A stretch of DNA of 38,929 bases from Solirubrobacteraceae bacterium (lineage in GTDB: Bacteria > Actinomycetota > Thermoleophilia > Solirubrobacterales > Solirubrobacteraceae): positions 1-38,929 of the forward strand of contig JAUYGN010000147.1 in assembly GCA_030690545.1 (NCBI GenBank), in the 5' to 3' direction. The notes beneath the pieces are model-generated. The model was not told where the DNA came from. It ran no database searches and was given only the letters and a program-made list of their open reading frames with translations. The position numbers and the translations under genes were made by a program. This document shows, piece by piece, positions 23,256 through 30,900 of the stretch. Every line of letters starts with the position of its first letter. Position 1 is the stretch's first letter.

Positions 23256-24314
23256 TCAGCTCGCCAGCAGCGCTTCGAGCGTCGCCGCCGCGCGACCGTC
23301 GGCGATCGCCGTCGTCGCGAGCGCCGCGCCCGCGCCGACGCTGTCGCAGCGCCCGGACGCATAGAGCCGCACGCCCGCGCTGAGGATCGCGGTGTGGCCG
23401 GCGATGCCGTGCTCCTCGCCCGCCGCGATCGCGCGCGTGAGCTCGGCGGCGATCTGCGGATCGGCGTCGCCGCGCAACACGCTGCCCGGCGCTTCGCCGA
23501 TCTCCAGCGGGCCGTTGGCGTCGGCCGCCGACGGGCGTCCCGTGCGCAGGATGTCGGCGCCCTCCATGCCGCGCACCGCGACCGCCCGCTGCGCGCCGAG
23601 CAGCTCGAGCGCGCCGAGGATCCGCTCGCGATAGGAGCTGTGCGTATGGCCGACGACGAAGCAGGTCGCGCCGAGGTGGTCGACGAGCTTCTCGGCGCTG
23701 TGCAGCGGGCCGCGCAGGCCGATCTCGTCGCGGATCCCCGCCAGGGCGTCCCAGCCGGGGATCGCCGCGCTCGCGTGGACGAGCGCGACGTCGGAGCGTT
23801 CGAGCATCGCCAGCGAGTCGGCCGGCTTGGGCCGCAGGGGTCCGCCGAGCGCGACGAGCACGTCGGCCGGCGTCGTGCCGCGCTTTGGTCCGATGCGCGA
23901 GCCGCAGTGCACGACGACGCGCGCGCCCGCCGCCGCCGCCAGGACGGCGGCCGCGAGCGAGAGCTGCGGTGCTTCGCTCATGCCGTCGTAGGCCCCCGCG
24001 CAGGCGACGATCGGACGGCCGCCGTTCGGCGGATCGGGCGCCACCGCGCGGGCGGCGTCGCGCAGGGCTCGGGCGATCCCGGCAAGCTCGGCCGGGGTCT
24101 CCCCCTTGATCCGCATCGCGACGAGGAAGGCACCCGCCTGCACGGGGCTGACATCGCCGGCGAGCAGGCCGGCGGTCGCGCCGCGCGCCTCCTCGAACGT
24201 CAGCGCGCGGCTGCCCCGTGGTCCGGTCCCGACGGCTTTGATGACGGCGCGGAAGCCGGGGTAGTCACTGCGCCCGCGACGTTCGGACAGCTGCGTGCGT
24301 GGCCGCGCGCTCAT
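23256..24314 (-). CDS. TrpD-like glycosyltransferase family 3 protein (YbiB/TrpD2-like)
   Basis: Resembles anthranilate phosphoribosyltransferase in fold: an N-terminal helical domain (TFEEARGATAGLLAGDVSPVQAGAFLVAMRIKGET broken over 43-77) and an alpha/beta domain. Where true TrpD has the PRPP-binding GTGGD motif this protein has CAGAYDGMSE, and the anthranilate-site residues are not obvious. That is the pattern of the TrpD2/YbiB group, which has been reported to bind nucleic acid rather than act in tryptophan synthesis. ATG 24314 overlaps the stop of the GlnR-like gene by 4 bases (ATGA); an alternative ATG is at 24326. The 352 residues are normal for the group. The link to nitrogen regulation is unexplained. 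Confidence 0.75.
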   Translation of the reverse strand: MSARPRTQLSERRGRSDYPGFRAVIKAVGTGPRGSRALTFEEARGATAGLLAGDVSPVQAGAFLVAMRIKGETPAELAGIARALRDAARAVAPDPPNGGRPIVACAGAYDGMSEAPQLSLAAAVLAAAAGARVVVHCGSRIGPKRGTTPADVLVALGGPLRPKPADSLAMLERSDVALVHASAAIPGWDALAGIRDEIGLRGPLHSAEKLVDHLGATCFVVGHTHSSYRERILGALELLGAQRAVAVRGMEGADILRTGRPSAADANGPLEIGEAPGSVLRGDADPQIAAELTRAIAAGEEHGIAGHTAILSAGVRLYASGRCDSVGAGAALATTAIADGRAAATLEALLAS

Positions 24315-24985
24315 GCTCCCTCCCACCGGTAGCCGACGCTGCGCACGGTCTTGATCCGCCCGGCGTGCTCGCTGCCGAGCTTCGCGCGGACACGCCGCAC
24401 GTGGACGTCGACCGTCCGCGCCCCGCCGTAGTAGTCATAGCCCCAGACGCGGTTGAGCAGCGCCTCGCGCGAGAAGACGCGCTTGGGATGGGTGACGAGG
24501 AACTTCAGCAGCTCGTACTCCATGAACGTGAAGTCGACCGGCCGCCCGTCGATCGCGACCTGATAGGTCGCGAGGTTCATCTCCAGGCTGCCGACGCGGA
24601 CGATGTCGTCGTGATCGATGCCGTTGACCGCGCGACGGGCGCGCGCGATCCGCGCCTGCAGCTCCTCGGCGGTGAACGGCTCGACCAGCAGCTCGTGTCC
24701 CTCGGCGACGCCGATCCCGGCGCCGAGCACGTCGGCCGGCAGCGCGACGATGACCGGCACTTCGCCGAGCTCCTCGTCGGCGGCCAGGCGCGCGCACAGC
24801 TCGGCGCAGGACGGCTGCTCGAGGCCGTTGGCGAGCACGAGCGCGAGCGCCGGTGCGCGCGACTCGCCCTCGACCGGGCGCAGCGTGCCGTTGGCGGCCA
24901 CGCGGTGTGGGCTGAAGCCGAGCTCGGCGAGCAGCCGCGAGCTCGTATCGCTGCCATGGCTGCCGTAGATCCAGGCGTCGCTCAC
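24311..24985 (-). CDS. glnR: GlnR-like OmpR-family regulator with atypical receiver
   Basis: Probable transcriptional regulator of nitrogen metabolism. The 224-residue protein has a receiver-like N-terminal half (1-118) that lacks the phosphoryl-acceptor Asp, since the expected position reads ALVLANG. A winged-helix domain (about 130-222) follows with the GlnR-like stretches THPKRVFSRE, WGYDYYGGARTVDVHVRR and a TVRSVGY end. An unphosphorylated receiver and this DNA-binding helix are hallmarks of actinobacterial GlnR. The GTG start at 24985 gives MSDAWIYG. It lies 56 bases after glutamine synthetase on the same strand and a GlnR-box is found before nirB. Orthology to GlnR is inference; another orphan OmpR regulator is possible. 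Confidence 0.75.
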   Translation of the reverse strand: MSDAWIYGSHGSDTSSRLLAELGFSPHRVAANGTLRPVEGESRAPALALVLANGLEQPSCAELCARLAADEELGEVPVIVALPADVLGAGIGVAEGHELLVEPFTAEELQARIARARRAVNGIDHDDIVRVGSLEMNLATYQVAIDGRPVDFTFMEYELLKFLVTHPKRVFSREALLNRVWGYDYYGGARTVDVHVRRVRAKLGSEHAGRIKTVRSVGYRWEGA

Positions 24986-25041
24986 GACGGCGCGCCGTCG
25001 CTCGTCGGGATGCTCGTCGCAGCGGTCATCGCATGTCCTCG

Positions 25042-26349
25042 CTACAGCAGCCTCAGGTAGCGGGCGCGGTCGAACTCGGTCACGGTGCGCCGCTCGTCGT
25101 CGAGCTCGCGGCGCTTGTTGGCGACGAAGACGTCGCAGAGGCGGTCGCCGAGCGTCTCGCGGGCGAGCTCGGAGGCGTCGAACAGGTCGGTCGCCTCGCG
25201 CAGGTCCAGCGGCAGCCGGGCGGCGCCGCCGGGATCGTCGTCGATCGACTCGGCCTGCAGCTCGTAGCCGCGCTCGATCCCGCGCAGGCCGGCGGCGAGG
25301 ATCAGCGCGAGGACCATGTAGGGGTTGCAGGCCGGATCGGGCGAGCGCAGCTCGAAGCGCGTGCTCTCGGCGCGACCCGGCCGGCGCGACGGGACGCGCA
25401 CGAGCGCCGCGGCGCCGCGCCGCGTCCAGCTGACGTAGTCGGGCGCCTCGAAGCCGGTCGCCAGGCGCCGGTAGGAGTTGATCCACTGGTTCGTCACGGC
25501 GGTCAGCTCGCCTGCGTGCGCGAGGACGCCGGCGAGGAACGCGCGGCCGGTCGGTGACAGCGACCGCTCGGGATCGCTGTCGTGGAAGGCGTTGCGCTCG
25601 CCCTCGAAGAGCGAGATGTGCAGGTGCATGCCGCTGCCGGGATGGGCGGCGAGCGGCTTGGGCATGAACGTCGCGTACGCGCCGAGCTCGTGCGCGGCCT
25701 CCTTGACGGCGAGGCGAAACGTCGTGACCGCGTCGGCCATCGACAGCGCGTCGGTGTGGGCGAGCTGGATCTCGTGCTGGGACGGCGCGACCTCGTGGTG
25801 CGACGCCTTGACGGGAATCCCCATCTGCTCGAGGTAGTCGATCGTGCGGCGGCGAAAGTCGCTGCCGACGTCGAGCGGCGTGAGGTCGAAGTACGCGCCG
25901 TCGTCGAGCGTCGTCGGGGCGGCGCCGTTGGAGCCCAGCGGGCCGAAGACGAAGAACTCGACCTCGCAGCCGACCTGCATCGTGTAGCCCAGCGCCGACG
26001 CCTGCTCGAGCACCCGCCGCAGCGTCGCCCGTGAGTCGCCCCCGAACGGGCCGTCGTCGGGCTGGCGCACGTCGCAGAACATCCGCGCGACGATCGAGTC
26101 CGGGCGCCAGGGCAGGATCTGAAACGTCCGCGGGTCGGGGTGGGCGATGACGTCGTGCTCGCGCAGGCGCGACGCGCCCTCCAGCGACGAGCCGTCCAGG
26201 CCGACGCCGTCCTGCAGCGCCGAGTCGAGCTCTGAGACGGGAATCGAGATGCTCTTGAGCAGGCCGAGGACGTCGATGAACCAGAGGCGGATGAACTTCA
26301 CGCCCCGCTCCTCGACTGTGCGCAGCACGAACTCGTCCCTGGCGGTCAC
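25042..26349 (-). CDS. glnA: Type I glutamine synthetase
   Basis: Forms glutamine from glutamate, ammonia and ATP. The 435-residue protein has a beta-grasp N-terminus (RLWFIDVLGLLKS), the metal and glutamate motifs EVEFF, HHEVAPSQHEI and GSGMHLHIS, and the ATP/ammonium region RFELRSPDPACNPY. The length matches the short GSI-alpha type, and the adenylylation-site Tyr motif (NLYDLP) of GSI-beta enzymes is missing, so feedback by adenylylation is not expected. A GTG at 26349 is the start, without a strong ribosome-binding site. The downstream GlnR-like gene suggests nitrogen control. GlnA-like enzymes acting on other amines share this shape, so substrate is probable rather than sure. Confidence 0.88.
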   Translation of the reverse strand: MTARDEFVLRTVEERGVKFIRLWFIDVLGLLKSISIPVSELDSALQDGVGLDGSSLEGASRLREHDVIAHPDPRTFQILPWRPDSIVARMFCDVRQPDDGPFGGDSRATLRRVLEQASALGYTMQVGCEVEFFVFGPLGSNGAAPTTLDDGAYFDLTPLDVGSDFRRRTIDYLEQMGIPVKASHHEVAPSQHEIQLAHTDALSMADAVTTFRLAVKEAAHELGAYATFMPKPLAAHPGSGMHLHISLFEGERNAFHDSDPERSLSPTGRAFLAGVLAHAGELTAVTNQWINSYRRLATGFEAPDYVSWTRRGAAALVRVPSRRPGRAESTRFELRSPDPACNPYMVLALILAAGLRGIERGYELQAESIDDDPGGAARLPLDLREATDLFDASELARETLGDRLCDVFVANKRRELDDERRTVTEFDRARYLRLL

Positions 26350-26403
26350 TCGTCGGACCGTATGGGCGCAACCGTGATCTGTCTTTGGCCGTTCGGTCCA
26401 TAG

Positions 26404-26426
26404 CCACTCGACATCCGGTCGAGTGG
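26404..26426. repeat. Perfect 9-bp inverted repeat upstream of glutamine synthetase
   Basis: CCACTCGAC (26404-26412) and GTCGAGTGG (26418-26426) form a perfect stem with a 5-base loop, 55 bases before the glutamine synthetase GTG. It could be an operator or a leader hairpin. It does not match the GlnR-box pattern and has no T-tract. The rest of 26350-26557 shows no gene. Confidence 0.6.
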
Positions 26427-26557
26427 ACGCTCCGTCCCGGCGAATCGACGTGGTCCGGCGCGGCCCAGGCCGTGGGCGGCGCCACGGCGGGCGAGCATCA
26501 CCGCGCGGTCGTGGTCGTGCGCCGCAACCGACGTCCGGCCCGCGCCGTCACACCCCG

Positions 26558-26979
26558 TCAGGCGCGAGCGATCCGGCGAGCCGTCCACAACGCCAGCAGC
26601 GCGCCGCTGAGCAGGGCAGCGCCGCCCGTCGCGACGAGAACCGCGCTCGATACGCGCCGCGGTCGGCCGGCGACCGCGTACGCCGTCTGCCCACGCGCAC
26701 CCGTCCGCGACGGGGACGTCGCGGACGCTCTTGCTGCCACCACGCAGGTCGACGACGGCGTCAACGCGCAGCCGCTGGCCCTCGCGCAGCGCGACGGCGT
26801 AGAACGGGGTCTCCTGTGGCAGGATCGTTGTCGGTGTGCGTCCCGGCCGCCGGCAGCGGCGCATCGTCGAACGAGCCGCCGCCGTTGACCGGCGTCGCGA
26901 GCGCCGCGGACGTGCCGACCGTGCAGACGGCGGCCAGCGTCGCGATGGCGAGCGTGGCCGTCCGGCGAACCGCCCTCAC
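26558..26979 (-). pseudogene. Decayed gene for a secreted, C-terminally membrane-anchored protein (gene B)
   Basis: A GTG at 26979 opens a signal peptide (VRRTATLAIATLAAVC) and a mature start GGGSFDDAPLPAAG. At about 26827 the sensible reading shifts frame: one frame has GTHTDN, the next continues TILPQETPFYAVALREGQRL, so removing one base restores a continuous GTHTD-TILPQ reading. Near 26690 the reading moves to the third frame, which supplies AVLVATGGAALLSGALLALW (a membrane segment), and a basic tail before the TGA at 26560-26558. Spacing suggests a deletion in the middle. I do not know the family by name; intact relatives with this signal, stalk and anchor occur next to VWA-domain proteins in actinobacteria, from memory. 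Confidence 0.5.
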
Positions 26980-27210
26980 CTCCGGGCCCCGATCGCGCGC
27001 CGGAGCCCGAGCAGGACAAGCGCTCCCGGCAGCAGGCAAGGTACGGCTCACCACTGCGGCTGCCGCGAGGCGCTGACCGACGCCGAGCTCGACCGCGTAC
27101 CAGCGCTCCTCGTCAGCACCGATGCGATCGAGGTAGCGGCCGCTGCCGATGTTTGCCGCATCGAGATCCGAGGACGCCGCCAGACGCTGATCGGCGCCCG
27201 ACGTATCCGG
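26976..27210 (-). pseudogene. 3' remnant of a membrane-anchored stalk protein (gene A)
   Basis: Below a stop at 27213-27211 one frame reads SSDLDAANIGSGRYLDRIG then EERWYAVELGVGQRLAAAAV. A shift then gives LLPGALVLLGLRRAIGARR, a short membrane anchor, ending in a TGA at 26978-26976 that overlaps the GTG of gene B (GTGA). The stalk motif G-x-Y/H-x-D-x(8-9)-W/F-YAV-x-L-x2-GQRL recurs in gene B, so the two were paralogous, translationally coupled neighbours. The N-terminal part (perhaps a VWA domain) has been lost, and the cupin gene now starts 38 bases beyond. Sequencing error could explain a frameshift but not the missing parts. Confidence 0.48.
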
Positions 27211-27247
27211 TCAGACGTTGGAAGAAGGGCCACTAGGATCCGACGCG

Positions 27248-27685
27248 ATGGCTGCGCGCGTGCTTCCCGCAGGCGACGCCCACTGGAGGCCTTCCAACCA
27301 GATGGGCGTGCTCAACTGCGACCTCGGCAAGCAGCTCGATGCCGCCCCGCTCGCCGCACGCTACTGGCGGCTGACGCCGGGCCAGGCGTCAACGAGGCAC
27401 CGCCACATGACGCAGACCGAGCTCTACGTGGTGCTCGAGGGCACCGGGCGGATGCGAATCGGTGGCGATGACGCAGCGCCGCTGACGCTCGCGCCGCTGT
27501 CGACGGTGCTCGTCGAGCCCGACGAGGTGCGTCAGGTCTTCAACGACACCGACGCAGACGCGCTCTGGCTCGTGGTCGGAACGCCGCCCGAGCTCGCCAA
27601 CACGCTCGAGATGACGGCTGCGCAGCTCGCCCAGCTGTACCCGGACGGCCCGCAGGCGCTGCCGCCCGAGCTCGCTGGCGAATGA
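27248..27685 (+). CDS. Small cupin-domain protein
   Basis: A 145-residue single-domain cupin. The first cupin motif is visible as TRHRHMTQTELYVVLEGTG (His51, His53, Glu58), followed by a beta-barrel core and the second region around EPDEVRQVFND, where the usual His is replaced by Val/Arg; metal binding may therefore be through three ligands. The reaction is unknown. ATG 27248 is preferred over an in-frame upstream start at 27218 since it begins near the conserved fold. It stands between a decayed locus and the nitrate genes and shows no clear link to either. Confidence 0.72.
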   Translation: MAARVLPAGDAHWRPSNQMGVLNCDLGKQLDAAPLAARYWRLTPGQASTRHRHMTQTELYVVLEGTGRMRIGGDDAAPLTLAPLSTVLVEPDEVRQVFNDTDADALWLVVGTPPELANTLEMTAAQLAQLYPDGPQALPPELAGE

Positions 27686-27717
27686 CCCCGCGACGGGCGG
27701 CCGGCGTCGACCTGCCG

Positions 27718-27813
27718 TCAGACGTTCGAGCCAAAGCCGACGACCACGACCACCACGACGAGCATGACGGCGGCGGCGGCCAGAAACGCGAAGCCGATGT
27801 TCGATACGTCCAT
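27718..27813 (-). CDS. 31-residue single-pass membrane peptide
   Basis: A short frame from ATG 27813 encodes MDVSNIGFAFLAAAAV followed by MLVVVVVVVGFGSNV, almost entirely one membrane helix with a polar N-terminus and no charge after it. An AGGGGGG ribosome-binding site lies 6 bases before the ATG, one of the best in the window, which makes a chance frame less likely. It is divergent from the nitrate reductase gene with about 180 bases between. I know no family. It may assist a membrane protein such as a transporter, which is speculation. Confidence 0.55.
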   Translation of the reverse strand: MDVSNIGFAFLAAAAVMLVVVVVVVGFGSNV

Positions 27814-27930
27814 GTGAACCCCCCTGATTTGGTTCGTCGATTTTCAGGCGGCTACGGGTGTCTGCGCGCCAGGGATCAGAAGCTGGCGCGTCGGCGCTCG
27901 ACGACGTCCCGCCTCCCCGCGATGGCGCAG

Positions 27931-27968
27931 TTCACAGAGCGTTCATCGTTGCGACGCGCCCGGGAAAC
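27931..27968 (+). promoter_or_regulatory. Degenerate GlnR-box-like element before the nitrate reductase
   Basis: Four pentamers at 11-base steps read TTCAC-n6-TTCAT-n6-GACGC-n6-GAAAC. Only the outer two match the GlnR consensus (gTnAC and GaAAC), and these outer two are the same as the outer two of the clear box before nirB. The centre is 43.5 bases from the GTG at 27993. Confidence 0.35.
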
Positions 27969-27992
27969 CCCCTGGCCGCACCCTTCCAGACA

Positions 27993-30900
27993 GTGCAGAC
28001 CACCCCGACCCAGTGTCCCTACTGCGGCGTCGGCTGCGGCCTGCTCGCCGACGTCGACGACGACGGCCGCCTGACCGCGGTCCGCGGCGACATGCGCCAC
28101 CCCGCCAACCGCGGGCGCACGTGCCGCAAGCCGCTCGGCCTGCCGTTCGCCGTCAGCGCGCCCGACCGCGCGACGACGCCGCTGTACCGCGACGACCGCG
28201 ACGACCGCTTCGAGCCGACCGGCTGGGAGGACGTGCTCGGCGCGCTCGCCGGCAAGCTACGCGCGATCGTCGACGAGCACGGGCCCGACGCCGTCGCGTT
28301 CTACATCTCCGGCCAGCTGCTGACCGAGGACTACTACGCGATCAACAAGCTCGCGAAGGGCTTTCTCGGCACGAACAACGTCGACTCGAACTCGCGCCTG
28401 TGCATGTCCTCGGCCGTCGCCGGCTACAGCGGCGCGTTCGGCTTCGACGGCCCGCCGCCGGCGTACGCCGACATCGCGCTCGCCGACTGCTTCCTGCTGC
28501 TCGGGACGAACACGGCCGCCTGCCACCCGATCCTCTGGGGACGGATCCGCGACCGCCAGGCCGAGGGCGCGTTCGTCATCTGCGCCGACCCGCGGCGCAC
28601 GCAGACCGCGAAGGGCGCCGACCTGCACCTCCCGGTCCGCCCCGGCACCGACCTCGCGCTGCTCAGCGGGCTGCTGCATGTCGTCGATCGCGACGGGCTC
28701 CTCGACGAGGGCTTCATCGGACGCCACACGAGCGGCTGGGAGGACGCGCGGGCAGTCGCGCGGGAATGGTCGCCCGCGCGCGCCGCCGAGGTCTGCCAGG
28801 TCGAGGCCAAGCTGATCGAGCAGGCCGCGCACCGCTTCGCGAGCGCGGGCGCCGCGATGGCGCTGTGGTCGATGGGCGCCAACCAGTCGACGGTCGGGAC
28901 GCTGAAGAACCGCGGCCTCATCAACCTCTGCCTGGCGACCGGCCAGATCGGCCGGCCCGGCAGCGGCCCGCTGTCGCTGACCGGCCAGCCGAACGCGATG
29001 GGCGGTCGCGAGACCGGTGGCCTGTCGCAGCTGCTGCCCGGCTACCGCAAGGTCGCCGACGCCGACGATCGCGCGGCGATGGAAGCGCACTGGGGCGTGC
29101 CGGCCGGGCGCCTGTCGCCGACCCCCGGCCTACCGGCGGTCGAGCTCTTCGACGCGCTCGAGGCGGGGACCGTGAAGGCCGTCTGGGTGATGGCGACGAA
29201 CCCGCTCGTCTCGCTGCCCGACGGCCAGCGCGCGCGGGCGGCGCTCGAGCGCGCCGAGCTCGTCGTCGTGCAGGACCCGCATCATCCGACCGAGACGTCC
29301 GCGCTCGCCCATGCCGTCCTGCCGGCCGCGGCATGGCCGGAGAAGGAGGGCGCGATGACGAGCTCCGAACGCCGGATCGGCCTCGTCCGGCGGGCCGTGG
29401 CGCCGCCGGGCGAGGCCAGGCCGGACTGGGAGATCGTCGCCGGCCTCGCGCGTCACCTCGGCTACGGCGACGCGTTCGCATGGCCCGACAGCGCCGCCGT
29501 GTTCGACGAGTTCGCCGCCTGCACGGCCGGGCGGCCGTGCGACATGACCGGCGTCTCGCACGAGCGCCTGCGCCGCGAGGGCGGCGTGCAGTGGCCCGCG
29601 CCGGCGCAGGCCGTCGGCGAGCACGAGGGCACCGTGCGCCTCTACGAGGACCACCGCTTCCCGACGCCCGACGGCCGCGCGCGCTTCGCGCCCACGCCGC
29701 ACGCGGCGCCCGCCGAGACGCCCGACGCGGACTTCCCGCTGCTGCTGACGACCGGTCGCGTCGCCGACCAGTGGCACACGATGACGCGTACCGGCCACTC
29801 GCCGACGCTGCGCGCGTCGGCCGGCGAGGCGACGCTCTCCTGCCATCCGCTCGACGCGTCCGCGGCCTCCCTCGGCGCCGGCGACCTCGTGCGTGTCGTC
29901 TCACGCCGCGGCGAGCTGCGCCTCCCGGTCGCACTCGACGACGGCCTGCCGCGCGGCGTCGCCTTCGCGCCGTTTCACTGGGGCGCGATGCATGCCGCGG
30001 CGGGCGCCGGGGTGCTCAACGCGCTGACGATCGCCGCCGTCGACCCGACCTCCAAGCAGCCCGAGCTGAAGGCGCTCGCCGTGCGCCTGGAGCCCGTCAG
30101 GCAGCGCGACGAGCCGGTCCGGCGGCGAGCGCCGGCGAAGCCCAAGCGACTCGTCGTCGTCGGCACCGGGATGGCCGGCCTGGCGGTCGTCGAGGAGGCG
30201 CTGCGCCGGCGCCCGACGAGCGACTGGAAGATCGTCATGCTCGGCGAGGAGCCGGGCCCGGCCTACAACCGCGTCCTGCTGAGCAAGCTGCTGGCGCGCA
30301 CTTGCGGGCCCGGCGAGCTCGAGCTGCGCCCGCTCGCCTGGTACCGCGCGCACGACGTCGACCTGCGCGGCGGCAGCCGCGCGGCGGCGCTCGACCTCGA
30401 CGGTCGCGCGGCGATCGACGATGCCGGCATCCGCCATCCCTACGACGCGCTCGTGCTCGCGACCGGCTCACGCGCGTTCGTCCCGCCGGTGCCCGGCGCC
30501 GAACTCCCGCATGTCGACGTCTTTCGCACCTGGCGCGACGCCGACGCGCTCGCCGCCACGCCGGCCGGCGACCGCGCGGTCGTCATCGGCGGCGGGCTGC
30601 TCGGCCTCGAGGCCGCTGCCGGGCTGCGCGCCCGCGGCGTCGCGGTCACCGTCGTCGAGCTCGCCGCGCAGCTGATGGGCCAGCAGCTCGATGCGGGCGC
30701 CGCCGGCATGCTGCAACGCGCGCTGGAGTCGCAGGGGATCGCCTGCCGGCTGGGACGCAGCGCCGCGCGGATCGAGGCCGACCGTGTCGTGCTCGACGAC
30801 GGCGACGAGCTGCCGGCGACGCGCGTCATCGTCGCCGCAGGGGTGCGCGCCGAGACGTCGCTGGCGCGCGCCGCCGGCCTGGCCGTCGGGCGCGGCGTCG

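Noticed and set aside
26341-26409. A GlnR box before glutamine synthetase
   Set aside because: I looked for pentamers at 11-base steps on both strands and found only isolated partial matches.
27048-27233. A 61-codon minus-strand open frame upstream of the cupin gene
   Set aside because: Its Arg/Ser-rich product is unlike a protein; another frame of the same strand carries the stalk-protein remnant.
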